From NCBI GenBank assembly GCA_001664505.1, contig CP011806.1:1541402-1579526 (forward strand): 38,125 nt of DNA. The letters are read 5' to 3'. Shown piece by piece: positions 7,582 through 16,030 of this stretch; the first letter of the stretch is position 1; each line of letters opens with the position of its first letter. The translations under genes and the position numbers were made by a program. Origin of the DNA: Acidobacteria bacterium Mor1 (GTDB lineage Bacteria > Acidobacteriota > Polarisedimenticolia > Polarisedimenticolales > Polarisedimenticolaceae). Below the pieces are notes generated by a model that worked only from the letters and a program-made list of their open reading frames with translations, ran no database searches and was not told where the DNA came from.

Positions 7582-9684
7582 GTGAACCTACGTAGAACCC
7601 TCCAGCAGTCTCTCATAGTCTGTATCGTCTGCATCCTTCCGGTCGCGGCGCAGCCCATCGAATGGGGCCCGGTCTACTGGCCGGAGCCCAGCTCTGAACC
7701 CTGCGGCGAGTACATCGGTTGGAGCCAACCGACCCAGGGCACCTTCCAGATCGACCGGCGCTTCGAGCAACTGGGCAAGCCCGAGGTCGGCGACCGGCTG
7801 GATATCATCAGCGGATACCAGGCGCTGCAGAACGGCGCCATCAACGGCCCGACGCTGCTGGAAGCCAAGATTCCGCTCGTCTCCCGCCGAACCACCTATC
7901 TGGTCGGCGCTTCTCCCATGCCCACCGCGGCCGAGGACAACCTCACCTCCCGGGGCATGATCCGCTTCGAAGGCTGGGGCCGTGGGATCGTGAACTACCA
8001 GCAAACCACCTTGCGCACCCGGATCAGAGACGCCGCCGGCAACGTGCTTCACGAATTCAACCCTGCCGAGAGGACCAGCGGGAGCATCCCACCGGTGCTG
8101 TTCCCCGTCTTCATCCACAACTGCACCGGATTCGAGGCCAACGTCCCTTTCAAGGTGGACTACGGGGTCTACGATCAGCTCCACTCGACCAATGCCTACA
8201 CCTTCGCCACCGGCGGTACCTACAGCTACGAAACCGAGGTCATGAAGTATCAGCCCCTGGAGCCCCATGGATGGGGCGATCCGCTGGGCTACAAAACCGA
8301 GGTCAAGTTTCGCGTGGTCGACACCCGGATACCCCGGATCGTGGTCTACCCCACCTGGGACACCGACCATGACTACGGTTTGACCCGCACCGCCATCGAG
8401 GCGATCCTCGAGCGCAACAGCCGCGTCGTTGCCGAGCAGTCCAAGAAGGAACTGGTGACGCACATGCCGGTCGCCGAGGGAGACCCTCAGCGCAAGATCT
8501 GGACATCTACCGTCACCCGCAAGCTCCCCGGAGTCTTCGCCTTTTCCACCCTCAAACAGGAAATGGTCACCCTGGCCGGGATGGGGAACTACGACCTGGC
8601 GATGTACTACGTGGACGAGAAGGGATACGAGGATCTCCTCGGAACCGGCACAGGAGGGATCGCGGCGATGAAGAACCTCGCCTTCATCAAGGGGGAGGCG
8701 AGCAAGTTGCTGGACGACGATGACCGGGACAAGGACGCCCGCGTGTTCATGCACGAGTTCGCACACACCACGATGACGGAGCTCTGGGGAGCCGAGGACA
8801 TGCTGGACGTCTGCGGACTCGACTACCACAACGAGGATGTCGGGCCCTTCTGGGGCATCGCGGTGCACGACGAGGAAACCGGGCAACCCAAGGACCTGGA
8901 CACATTCGACTTCATCAAGGTCGGCGACTACATGGCGCAACAAGAGGATCGCCCGATCACCACCATCATCGACTTCCACTCGAACCAGTGCACCTGGCGG
9001 CACCTGACCGACGCGTGGAGCAAACCGCTGATCGATCCCGACCTGATCGTGGTCGCCGGTACGGTTCGGACGCTGGTGCTCCCGCCCACTCCCCGCGGGG
9101 AACTCGGGCGGATCTACCACAAGGTCGGAGACATCAAGGGGCCTACGGCGGCCGGACGCTATCGCATTGACCTGCTCGACGCCTTCGGCAGTGTGCTCGA
9201 GAGCCACCCCTTCGCCGTCAACATGGCCCACTCCGAGTCCCTGTTTACCAGCGGCAAGGGAGTGTTCAAGTTCGAGCTGGAGACCCCACCGGGCCTCTAT
9301 GAGGTGCGGCTCTACGAGGACCAGCAGCTACTCGACACCCGCCGCTTCACGCCCAACCCACCCGTGGTGGGCAATACGTTGACCATGACCCGCCTGGCGT
9401 CAGACTACAAGGCGGGCTGGGTCGACGTACGCCTCGACTGGACATCCAGCGACGCCGACTTCTTCTCGAACCTGGTACACACGGTGCAGTACAGCGAGGA
9501 TGGCGCGGTCTACTTCGATACCGGCGTGTTCGAGATTGACGGCACATCGACCACGATCCGGATGTCGACCTCGGCCACCGAGCTTCGGGTGTGGGCCAAC
9601 GACGGCGCCCGCAGCGACGACGCGGTCTTCGAGGTCAGCCCGTTCTGCTGGTTCAACGCGACCTGTACCCTGACGCGACGCTAG
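7582..9684 (+). CDS. Exported putative zinc metalloprotease (HEFAH)
   Basis: GTG 7582 is preferred over the in-frame GTG 7552 because AGGAG (7571-7575) sits six bases upstream and the protein then begins with a classical signal peptide (MNLRRTLQQSLIVCIVCILPVAA, residues 1-23). The mature 700-residue protein has a beta-rich N-terminal half, then HEFAH at residues 391-395 (His391, Glu392, His395), the HExxH zinc and catalytic motif of zincins. A third ligand is not obvious: Glu400, Glu405 and His416 are all possible, and the metzincin pattern is absent. The C-terminal third (about 490-700) looks like two immunoglobulin-like beta domains. It could be a secreted protease acting on polymers or surface proteins. 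The family could not be assigned, and activity is inferred from the motif only. Confidence 0.75.
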   Translation: MNLRRTLQQSLIVCIVCILPVAAQPIEWGPVYWPEPSSEPCGEYIGWSQPTQGTFQIDRRFEQLGKPEVGDRLDIISGYQALQNGAINGPTLLEAKIPLVSRRTTYLVGASPMPTAAEDNLTSRGMIRFEGWGRGIVNYQQTTLRTRIRDAAGNVLHEFNPAERTSGSIPPVLFPVFIHNCTGFEANVPFKVDYGVYDQLHSTNAYTFATGGTYSYETEVMKYQPLEPHGWGDPLGYKTEVKFRVVDTRIPRIVVYPTWDTDHDYGLTRTAIEAILERNSRVVAEQSKKELVTHMPVAEGDPQRKIWTSTVTRKLPGVFAFSTLKQEMVTLAGMGNYDLAMYYVDEKGYEDLLGTGTGGIAAMKNLAFIKGEASKLLDDDDRDKDARVFMHEFAHTTMTELWGAEDMLDVCGLDYHNEDVGPFWGIAVHDEETGQPKDLDTFDFIKVGDYMAQQEDRPITTIIDFHSNQCTWRHLTDAWSKPLIDPDLIVVAGTVRTLVLPPTPRGELGRIYHKVGDIKGPTAAGRYRIDLLDAFGSVLESHPFAVNMAHSESLFTSGKGVFKFELETPPGLYEVRLYEDQQLLDTRRFTPNPPVVGNTLTMTRLASDYKAGWVDVRLDWTSSDADFFSNLVHTVQYSEDGAVYFDTGVFEIDGTSTTIRMSTSATELRVWANDGARSDDAVFEVSPFCWFNATCTLTRR

Positions 9685-9698
9685 CCGACGCTGGAAGC

Positions 9699-9732
9699 GA
9701 AGCCCTCCCGGGAAAAGCCTCGGGAGGGCTTC
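9699..9732. terminator. Bidirectional hairpin terminator
   Basis: A perfect 12-base-pair stem GAAGCCCTCCCG / CGGGAGGGCTTC with a 10-base loop, between the convergent genes ending at 9684 (+) and 9743 (-). There is no clear T-tract on the plus side. Confidence 0.75.
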
Positions 9733-9742
9733 GTCCTCGCGA

Positions 9743-10012
9743 TCAGACCGGACAGACGATCACGTCGGGGCCGCTGCATTCGCGCCACACGTGATGGGGC
9801 ACACCGTTCAGGGTCATGATGCCCACGTAGCAGTATCCCGGTGGAATCTCGTCGCAGTCTCCGGCGATGGCCTCGGCCCGGATCTGCGGTTGATTGATCT
9901 CGACGGACGCCGCTGCTCCTTGCGCGGCGAGCTCAGGCGGCTCCGCGGCGTGTTCAGCGGCAGACCCGACCATGATCCCGAGAAGTGCGATGGTTGCGCA
10001 AAGGGTGGTCAT
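9743..10012 (-). CDS. Small secreted cysteine-containing protein
   Basis: An 89-residue protein. The start ATG 10012 is fixed by a very strong Shine-Dalgarno GGAGGAAGA immediately upstream and by the signal peptide that begins there (MTTLCATIALLGIMVGSAA). The longer frame upstream is arginine-rich and not credible. The mature part is acidic and proline-rich up to about residue 45. It ends in a compact module with four cysteines (CDEIPPGYC, later WREC and IVC), which could form two disulfides. No family was recognised. It is followed by the hairpin at 9699-9732, so it is probably a single-gene transcript. Confidence 0.65.
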   Translation of the reverse strand: MTTLCATIALLGIMVGSAAEHAAEPPELAAQGAAASVEINQPQIRAEAIAGDCDEIPPGYCYVGIMTLNGVPHHVWRECSGPDVIVCPV

Positions 10013-10173
10013 CTTCTTCCTCCATGAACCGAGGCGTCGGCGCCTGGGATTTCGGCGAGTATACGCGCCGGCCGCGCCACGCCGGCCGCCATTGAAACGT
10101 CCCCACGGCGACATGATCTGACTCGTTCGGGACAAGGCGCGGAACCCTGGATCGCGCTCAGGGCCCTGATCCC

Positions 10174-10187
10174 GGCAGGACCCTGCC
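10174..10187 (-). terminator. Weak hairpin downstream of the membrane protein gene
   Basis: GGCAG-GACC-CTGCC, a five-base-pair stem just beyond the stop at 10196 on the minus strand, with another palindrome CAGGGCCCTG nearby (10159-10168). It is too small to be convincing on its own. Confidence 0.25.
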
Positions 10188-10195
10188 CTCGGAAC

Positions 10196-10663
10196 TCACA
10201 CCGGTGGGGAGAACCGAAAGAACACGCAAAACGTCCCGAACACCGCCAGCAGCACCGAGCAGACACCGAGGCGGACCGACCAACCGAACTGGGCCAGGAT
10301 GGTCCGAGCACCTTCCCCACCAAGGGCCAGGGCAAGGCCTCCCAGATGGACGGGAACCAAGGCCACCAGGCTGTAGAGGGTGCAGAAACCGACCAATCGA
10401 TACTCGTTGAACCAACAGGGAAAGTCGCAGATGAGTTCAAGCGCAAAGATGGCATTGAGCATGGTCTCGATGCCCCACAGATACGCGGGAGTCATCGCAA
10501 GGACGTAGACTGCTTTCCTCGCCGGGCGCGCCACCCGGGGCATTCCCAACGGGCGCCCAAGAAAGGCGCATAGCGCCAGGGTGACGTAAAAGACCGCGAA
10601 GTGAATCGTCAGTGGGTAGAGTTCGACGATGAAGTCGATCAGCCGCAGCGTGACCTCTTGCAC
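10196..10663 (-). CDS. Small integral membrane protein, unknown function
   Basis: A 155-residue protein. GTG 10663 is preferred over GTG 10672 because AGGAGG lies about eight bases before it, while it directly abuts the upstream GTG. Four hydrophobic segments are visible: about residues 14-35 (LYPLTIHFAVFYVTLALCAF), 50-75, 85-108 (YRLVGFCTLYSLVALVPVHLGG) and 125-148 (LGVCSVLLAVFGTFCVFF). It therefore looks like a four-helix inner-membrane protein. It has several cysteines (ICDFPCW in a loop), and no family was recognised. The gene is flanked by the small secreted protein gene downstream and a terminator upstream, so it is probably transcribed alone. Confidence 0.7.
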   Translation of the reverse strand: MQEVTLRLIDFIVELYPLTIHFAVFYVTLALCAFLGRPLGMPRVARPARKAVYVLAMTPAYLWGIETMLNAIFALELICDFPCWFNEYRLVGFCTLYSLVALVPVHLGGLALALGGEGARTILAQFGWSVRLGVCSVLLAVFGTFCVFFRFSPPV

Positions 10664-10800
10664 CTCGCGCACCTCCTTGCAAACAGTCTAGTTCCGGTTC
10701 AGGGGGCGCCGGGAAGACGTGCGGTGAGGCTACCGCGCAGGCACGAGCCAGGAACGGGTCGGCGAAGGAGAAGCCGCGGACCGGCTCGAGGTGGGAATTG

Positions 10801-10835
10801 GAGGCCCTCCCCGGCAGAAAGCCGAAGAGGGCCTC
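10801..10835 (-). terminator. Two-tier hairpin terminator of the PQQ-propeller operon
   Basis: Outer stem GAGGCCCTC/GAGGGCCTC (10801-10809 with 10827-10835) and inner stem CGGC/GCCG around an AGAAA loop, just past the stop codon at 10843 on the minus strand. Confidence 0.7.
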
Positions 10836-10842
10836 GAAGAGA

Positions 10843-12027
10843 CTATTCCGAACGGGTGTAGGTCGACTTACCGACCACGAACCAGTTCTCGCCGCCGTCG
10901 ATCGAGACCTCGGTCTCCACGAGGAAGCTGTCGGCCGCCATATCCTTGAAGTGCACCTTCAGGAAGAACGGGCTGCCGAACACCTGTTGGGTGGTGCCGG
11001 TCTCCTGGTTGGAGACGGTCATCACACCTTCTTCCATCGGACCTTCCAGCACGGTCATGAAGCTGGCCTGGTTGTCCACGCTGGTGATGCGGTACTGCTT
11101 CTGGAACTGATCGTAGGTCATCTGCCGGATCGTTTCGTTGCCCCTCTCGTCGGCCTGCACCTCCTGCATCATGCCGCCCTTGAGCATCTTCGCGATGGTC
11201 GAAGTGGCCGTCGACTCCTGGAACGGGCCGGTCGGCGACTGACGCGCCTCGACCTTGATGTTCCACTTGCCGGCGAGGGCGATCAGCGGAGCCATGCCCG
11301 GAGGCGCCGGCATGCGGAACAACGCGTCGTCGATCGACCCGTTGGCCTTGACGTCCGAGACCATGAAGATCCGGTCGCGGGTGTACCACTGAGACTCGAC
11401 GTGGTGCGGGATCTGCACCCCGTTCACCGCGCGGAAATCATCGAAGAAGGTGCGCGCCGGCATCGGGCGTCCGAAGTCGGAGCCCGGCGCCACACGAGCC
11501 ATCTCGAGATAGGTATCCGGGTCGAGGTACCAGGTCTCCTCGCTCTCGTCGGCGCGGGTCAGCTTGAGTTCGATCGCCGGGAAGCCCTCGTACTCGGAGT
11601 TCTCGCTGACCAACTCCACCGTATGCCCCTTGGCCTTCCAGTCGATCAGCGGCGAGGTGAAATCGAACTCACGGGTCTGCCAGGCCAGGTCGGGGCCTTC
11701 GATCGGCTTGGCCCCGGGGCCGCGCATGCCGTGGTCCCACCAGGCGGCTTCGCCGTCGCTACCGATCACGATCACGTGACCGTTCATCGTGGTATCCAGG
11801 TGGTACTTGTTGCCCTGCTTGCGCACCATCTTGAACGGCGCGTCCTTGCTGAAGGCACGGAAGGTGCCGCTCAGCTCCAGCGACTGCAGGGCGTCCCAGG
11901 CCGCCTTGCCCCCCTTGGCCTCGGTGTGTTTCTGCACGATTTCGTCCAGGCTCGCCGCCGAAACCGGCAAGACCATGGCCATCACCGCGACCGCGCAGAG
12001 TGCGCGACCGAACGTCATCGCTTTCAT
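10843..12027 (-). CDS. Secreted LolA-like/DUF1579-like two-domain protein
   Basis: A 394-residue protein. ATG 12027 was chosen because GAGGGGG lies six bases upstream and a signal peptide follows (MKAMTFGRALCAVAVMAMVLP, cleaved near VSAA). Residues about 25-235 resemble the outer-membrane lipoprotein sorting (LolA/DUF4292-like) beta half-barrel. The opening LDEIVQKHTEAKGGKAAWDA is typical of the acidobacterial versions. From about residue 245, LIALAGKWNIKVEA starts a lipocalin-like DUF1579-type module (DQFQKQYRITSVDN, then LEGPMEEG). The gene begins 11 bases after the stop of the PQQ-like propeller gene and is clearly co-transcribed. The two proteins may act together in the periplasm, perhaps in lipid or envelope handling; that role is inferred. 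Confidence 0.75.
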   Translation of the reverse strand: MKAMTFGRALCAVAVMAMVLPVSAASLDEIVQKHTEAKGGKAAWDALQSLELSGTFRAFSKDAPFKMVRKQGNKYHLDTTMNGHVIVIGSDGEAAWWDHGMRGPGAKPIEGPDLAWQTREFDFTSPLIDWKAKGHTVELVSENSEYEGFPAIELKLTRADESEETWYLDPDTYLEMARVAPGSDFGRPMPARTFFDDFRAVNGVQIPHHVESQWYTRDRIFMVSDVKANGSIDDALFRMPAPPGMAPLIALAGKWNIKVEARQSPTGPFQESTATSTIAKMLKGGMMQEVQADERGNETIRQMTYDQFQKQYRITSVDNQASFMTVLEGPMEEGVMTVSNQETGTTQQVFGSPFFLKVHFKDMAADSFLVETEVSIDGGENWFVVGKSTYTRSE

Positions 12028-12038
12028 CGTCATCCCCC

Positions 12039-13277
12039 TCAGCCCTTGACGTTGAAGCTGACCATCTCTTGATGGTTGCGCAGGTAAAGCCGCCCCTTGG
12101 ATAGTGACGGCGCGGTCCAGTTCACGTCCTTGTCGGACAGCGCCTGGAAACCACCCTTCTGTTTGAAGCCCTCGGGGCTGGCCTCGATCAGCATCAGCTT
12201 GCCCCGGTCGGAGAGCACCATCAGATGACCGTCGGCCAGGATCATCGAACCCTTGCCCAGGCCGCGCTTGCCCCAGGCCATCTTGCCGTCTTCCAGCGAG
12301 ATGCACTTGAGGGTCGCGTTGTCGAAGCCGTAGATGTAGCCGTCGTGGACCACCGACGACGAGAAGTGGTTGCGCATGAAGCGGCTGGCCCAGACGTCGT
12401 CGACCTCGAGCCCTTCGGCATCTTCGCGGACGCGGATCATCTTGGCGCCGATTTCACCGACACCCGAGGCGAAGATACGATCGGGGGCGATGAACAGCGG
12501 CGAAGCGTGGGTTTCGCCGCGCGGCCATTCGTAGGCCCAGACCTCCTTGCCCTCGGCGTTGACCGCCCGCAGCTTTCCGCCGGCGATGTAGACGAAGCGG
12601 CGTTCGCCTCCCATCGAGACGGAGATCGGCGAGTTGTAGCCGGTCTGCCCACGGCCGTCACCGATGCTCCAGGCCATCTCGCCGTTGCTCCGCTTGAGAG
12701 CGACGAAGGACTTGCCTTCCTTGCCGCCGGCCTCGACGAAGACGATGCCGTCCTCGATGGCGATCGAACCGGAATAGCCCCAGGTCGGCTGGTCGGCACC
12801 GACCAGATCCTTGAGGGCGACCTTCCACTTTTCCTTGCCGTCCTTGGCCGCCACGGCGATCACGTGGCCGTAGGAACCCACCGAGAACAGCATGTCGCCG
12901 TCGACGGTCGGCGTGGAGCGCGGACCGTTGCCGAACTCGGTGTCCAGCTTGTCGCCGACGACGGTCTTCCAGATTTCCTTGCCGCTGGCGGCGTCAAAGG
13001 CGGCGATGAACTCGACCTCCTTCTCCCCTTCCTTGCCGGCATACATGGTGTAGAGACGGTCGCCGACGACCGACACCCCCGAGTACCCTTCACCCAACGG
13101 CACCCGCCAGACCTCTTTCGGTCCGCTCTCGGGCCAGGCGTCGAGCAGGCCGGTCTCGGGCGAGATGCCGTCCCGGTTCTCGCCACGGAACTGCGGCCAG
13201 TCGTCCCCCGCCACGGCCGGTAGCGCCACCAAGATCAAGAGGGCAGCGGCGACCGCCATCGAAACTGAACGCATCAT
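12039..13277 (-). CDS. Periplasmic PQQ-like beta-propeller repeat protein (BamB-like fold)
   Basis: A 412-residue protein. ATG 13277 has GGAGGAG seven bases upstream and starts a signal peptide (MMRSVSMAVAAALLILVALPAVAG). The mature protein opens with DDWPQFRGENRDGIS, the signature start of PQQ-binding-like beta-propeller proteins in Planctomycetes and Acidobacteria. It then carries repeated blades of the AFDAASGKEIWK type (about residues 90-400). Such propellers are either cofactor-less scaffolds like BamB or quinoprotein relatives; no dehydrogenase calcium/PQQ residues or cytochrome motif were seen, so a scaffold or binding role is more likely. It is the first gene of a two-gene operon with the LolA/DUF1579-like gene. 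Confidence 0.85.
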   Translation of the reverse strand: MMRSVSMAVAAALLILVALPAVAGDDWPQFRGENRDGISPETGLLDAWPESGPKEVWRVPLGEGYSGVSVVGDRLYTMYAGKEGEKEVEFIAAFDAASGKEIWKTVVGDKLDTEFGNGPRSTPTVDGDMLFSVGSYGHVIAVAAKDGKEKWKVALKDLVGADQPTWGYSGSIAIEDGIVFVEAGGKEGKSFVALKRSNGEMAWSIGDGRGQTGYNSPISVSMGGERRFVYIAGGKLRAVNAEGKEVWAYEWPRGETHASPLFIAPDRIFASGVGEIGAKMIRVREDAEGLEVDDVWASRFMRNHFSSSVVHDGYIYGFDNATLKCISLEDGKMAWGKRGLGKGSMILADGHLMVLSDRGKLMLIEASPEGFKQKGGFQALSDKDVNWTAPSLSKGRLYLRNHQEMVSFNVKG

Positions 13278-13461
13278 CGAAACACTCCTCCAGAGTTGAG
13301 TACCTGCCAGGACGGTCCTTCGGGACTGCCCTGCGAACACCGGTAGTTACGGAGGGAACCGCCTCTGGGTTCGACCGTCCGACTCCCGATTTCGCCCTAT
13401 CTTCACCTACGGGCAGAGTTCAGGCAAGCCGGGGTCTCTGGCTTTGGGAGCGCGGGAAGGA

Positions 13462-13491
13462 CGCGGCGCAGCCTCCCCGGGCTGCGCCGCG
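13462..13491 (-). terminator. Hairpin terminator of the BNR-repeat gene
   Basis: A 12-base-pair stem CGCGGCGCAGCC/GGCTGCGCCGCG with a six-base loop, about 30 bases past the stop at 13522 on the minus strand. The rest of 13278-13461 contains no gene and presumably holds the promoter of the propeller operon. Confidence 0.65.
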
Positions 13492-13521
13492 CCACGGCAG
13501 GATCAAACGGGCCGGGTCAGG

Positions 13522-15150
13522 TCAGCGTTCCAGCGGCCAGGCGGGCTCCCGCCGTTCCAGCGCCTCCCGGACCCCTGAAGTACCCGCCGGCGGGTTCAAG
13601 AGAAAGGCGCCCCCGGTCCAGGGTGGTCCCTCGGTGAAGGTCGCGACGAAAGCATCCGACGGATCGCTGCCCTCGGTGGCGCTGTAGAGGGCAAGGAAGG
13701 TGTCGCCCGCCGAGGTCAGGCCGACGTAGTCGCCGAGGAACAGCCCGGGGGTCGTCACCAGCGGCGCCCGCAGGATGTCGAAGCTCTCGGCGGTCAGCCG
13801 CACCTCTCCGCTCCAGTTGCGGGGGTCGGCGCAGTTGCCTCGGGCCCGGGGCGGGATCTGGCCGGCGACCGGCGCCAGCTGCAGCGGTTCGCCCCCGTCG
13901 GCGTCGGGCATACAGGTGATCGCCCAGTGGTCGGTCAGCGACTCCGGCTCGTCACCATTGTGGCGGAAGTCGTAGTAGGTGATCGCCACCCGGCCCTCGT
14001 CATTGACGTGCACCGAGGGCACGAAGGCCTGACGGTTCAGGATCGGAACGTTGATCGGGGTGCGGTTGACCGGAACGGGGGTGGTCCAGGTGTCCCCGTC
14101 ATCCCGCGAGATCGAAAGCGCGATCATGTCCCACTGGAACCCGTTGAAGCGGGCGTCGGTCCAGACGGCGTAGAGGGTGCCGTCGTTCCGGTCCACCGCA
14201 ACGTCGAAGAGAATCGACGAGGCCCGGATCGGGATCTGGTTGTCCGGATCGCGGATGGCGAAGGTCGGCAGCATCTGGGCCACACGAATCGACGGGCCGT
14301 CCGGTCCGCCGGGTTCCCAGCTCTCCCCGCGATCCTCCGATCGCTTCAGCGCCACGAACTGCTGGAAGAACGGGACGAAGCCGACGTCGTTGAAGAAGTC
14401 GATCACCGTGCCGTCGGGCTGGACCACGATCTGGTTGCCGATGGTCTGCCCGGTCACGCCGGGATCGTGGACCCGCTGCACCGCTTCCCAGCTCTCGCCG
14501 CCGTCGGTGGTGCGGGTGAAGACCGCCGGCCCGCCGCCGTTGACGAAGTCGAGCCGGTCCCAGGTGGCGTAGACGAAGCGGGCGTCGTTGGGATCGGCGG
14601 TCATGGTGTTCTTGTCGTTGAACACCGGCGGGAACTCGTCGATCAGCGACAGCGGGTCGCTCCAGGTCAGTCCTCCGTCGCCGGATTTCTGCACCACCAT
14701 GGCGTTGCGGCCGGTGCGGCCGTCGGTGGCCAGGGACATGTGGTACGCGGACCCGTCGGCGCCGAAGGTGACCCACGGATCGCTGGCCCGCAGGAACGGC
14801 CCGCCGGTGCATAGAGTCAGCCGCGGCATCGGCTGGGCGTCCCAGGTCTCGCCGCCGTCGAAGCTGACCGCCACCCCGGCCCCCCGGGCGGAACCGTTGG
14901 ACCAGCGGTCCTGCTGCCAGGTGGCGATCAGGTGCTGGGGATCCAGCGGGTTGACCGCGATCCAGGGCTCGACCTCACTGGCGGCGAAATTGGTCCCGGG
15001 CTGGAACTGGGGAAAGTCGGCGACGCAGTTGGTGAAGGGGCTGTCGCCACTGACCCGCACCAGCCGATCGGGCGCGGACTGCCCCCACAGAGGGATCGCC
15101 AGCAACAGCAAGACGGAGCATTGCAGAAGAAAACGAGACGGTTTGCCCAT
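13522..15150 (-). CDS. Secreted sialidase-fold (BNR/Asp-box) protein
   Basis: A 542-residue protein with a signal peptide (MGKPSRFLLQCSVLLLLAIPLWGQ, residues 1-24) and GAGG six bases before its ATG. Five Asp-boxes of the form S/T-x-D-x-G-x-T/S-W are visible: SFDGGETW, SGDGGLTW, TTDGGESW, SEDRGESW and SRDDGDTW. They mark a six-bladed sialidase-type propeller. The opening after the signal, with EPWIAVNPLDPQHLIATWQQ, is common in secreted exo-alpha-sialidase-like proteins of soil bacteria. An arginine triad for sialic acid was not identified, so enzymatic activity is uncertain. It is divergent from rpmG-rpmB and followed by its own terminator, hence monocistronic. Confidence 0.85.
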   Translation of the reverse strand: MGKPSRFLLQCSVLLLLAIPLWGQSAPDRLVRVSGDSPFTNCVADFPQFQPGTNFAASEVEPWIAVNPLDPQHLIATWQQDRWSNGSARGAGVAVSFDGGETWDAQPMPRLTLCTGGPFLRASDPWVTFGADGSAYHMSLATDGRTGRNAMVVQKSGDGGLTWSDPLSLIDEFPPVFNDKNTMTADPNDARFVYATWDRLDFVNGGGPAVFTRTTDGGESWEAVQRVHDPGVTGQTIGNQIVVQPDGTVIDFFNDVGFVPFFQQFVALKRSEDRGESWEPGGPDGPSIRVAQMLPTFAIRDPDNQIPIRASSILFDVAVDRNDGTLYAVWTDARFNGFQWDMIALSISRDDGDTWTTPVPVNRTPINVPILNRQAFVPSVHVNDEGRVAITYYDFRHNGDEPESLTDHWAITCMPDADGGEPLQLAPVAGQIPPRARGNCADPRNWSGEVRLTAESFDILRAPLVTTPGLFLGDYVGLTSAGDTFLALYSATEGSDPSDAFVATFTEGPPWTGGAFLLNPPAGTSGVREALERREPAWPLER

Positions 15151-15340
15151 GTGGCACCTCGCGAGAAGTGCCCCTCCTGAGGCCGGAGTCTAGCGGAAAC
15201 GACGGGTCAAACGGCCGGAAAAGTCGTAAAAAGGGCGGGACGGCGCGGAACAGGGCTCCGCAGGTCCCGGCCGGCCCGGCCGGACATTCGCCCCGCTTTC
15301 GCATGTGCCAAATCCCGGCGCAAGTGCTACTGTACGCGGG

Positions 15341-15369
15341 TTGTTCCGACGGGTTTGACCGCCTACAGC
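15341..15369 (+). promoter_or_regulatory. Candidate promoter of rpmG-rpmB
   Basis: TTGTTC (15341-15346), a 17-base spacer, and TACAGC (15364-15369). This would give a leader of only about 16 bases, still including the AAGGAG ribosome-binding site at 15379-15384. Match to consensus is moderate. Confidence 0.35.
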
Positions 15370-15391
15370 ACGTGATCGAAGGAGCTCAGCC

Positions 15392-15553
15392 ATGCCGAGC
15401 AAGGGCCAGCGGGTGAACATCAAGCTGAAAAGCAGCGAGTCCCCGCACATGTACCACACGACCAAGAACAAGCAGAAGACGCCGGCACGGCTCGAACTGA
15501 AGAAGTACGACCCGGTGGTCCGCAAGCACGTGATGTACAAGGAGTCCCGCTAA
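15392..15553 (+). CDS. rpmG: Ribosomal protein bL33
   Basis: A 53-residue basic protein ([20 protein letters not shown], then YHTTKNKQ and [18 protein letters not shown]), a clear bL33 of the large ribosomal subunit. AAGGAG lies seven bases before the ATG. The CxxC zinc pairs found in many L33 proteins are absent, so this is the zinc-independent (C-minus) type. It is separated by only two bases from rpmB, whose ribosome-binding site lies inside the end of this gene, so the two are translated from one message. Confidence 0.97.
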   Translation: MPSKGQRVNIKLKSSESPHMYHTTKNKQKTPARLELKKYDPVVRKHVMYKESR

Positions 15554-15555
15554 TC

Positions 15556-15798
15556 ATGGCCAGACGCTGCGAAATCACGGGCAAGGGCCCGAAGTCCGGG
15601 AACAACGTCTCCCACTCCCACCGCAAAACCCGCATGCGGCAATTGCCGAACCTGCAGGAAAAGCGGATCTACGTGCCCGAGCTCAAGCGGACCATTCGCG
15701 TCAAGCTGTCGACCCGTGCCCTGCGCACCATCACCAAGAAGGGTCTGATCCCCTTCCTGCGTGACAACGGCATGACCCTCAAGGACATCGCCCGCTAG
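15556..15798 (+). CDS. rpmB: Ribosomal protein bL28
   Basis: An 80-residue protein starting MARRCEITGKGPKSGNNVSH and continuing with SHRKTRMRQLPNLQ, the classical bL28 signature. The first cysteine is present but its zinc-binding partners are missing, matching the C-minus bL33 encoded two bases upstream. The AAGGAG at 15539-15544 is 11 bases before the ATG. The rpmG-rpmB pair is a common bacterial arrangement; a hairpin follows at 15807. Confidence 0.97.
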   Translation: MARRCEITGKGPKSGNNVSHSHRKTRMRQLPNLQEKRIYVPELKRTIRVKLSTRALRTITKKGLIPFLRDNGMTLKDIAR

Positions 15799-15806
15799 CT
15801 CGACCG

Positions 15807-15826
15807 TCGCGGCCCCGGCGCCGCGA
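15807..15826 (+). terminator. Hairpin after rpmB
   Basis: TCGCGGC/GCCGCGA stem with a six-base loop, nine bases after the rpmB stop. There is no T-run, so it may be a pause or Rho-linked end. Confidence 0.45.
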
Positions 15827-15975
15827 GCCACGCCGACACCACCCTTCGTCGAGACCGACCGGTTTCCGGTATCCGTGTGCCTGGGGGCCGCTCCCGCCGA
15901 CTCGCTGCATCGCCCCCGCAGAACGGAACGTCAGTTTGCCCCATCGGGCGTCTATCCCCTCGCCTGCGCGTAGCA

Positions 15976-16030
15976 CCCCCCAATGTGCCCGGTGCCGATT
16001 CGCGGCTCCGGCACCCAGAGCTTGGGGGCA
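15976..16030 (+). ncRNA. Structured 5' leader of the outer-membrane protein gene
   Basis: The RNA can fold into two stacked stems: outer CCCCCAA with TTGGGGG (15977-15983 / 16022-16028) and inner GGTGCCG with CGGCACC (15991-15997 / 16009-16015), separated by an internal loop of seven and six bases. It ends directly before the GGGAGGGG ribosome-binding site at 16035-16042. It does not match any riboswitch class I can recognise, so it may be a novel cis-regulatory leader or simply a stabilising stem. Confidence 0.4.
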
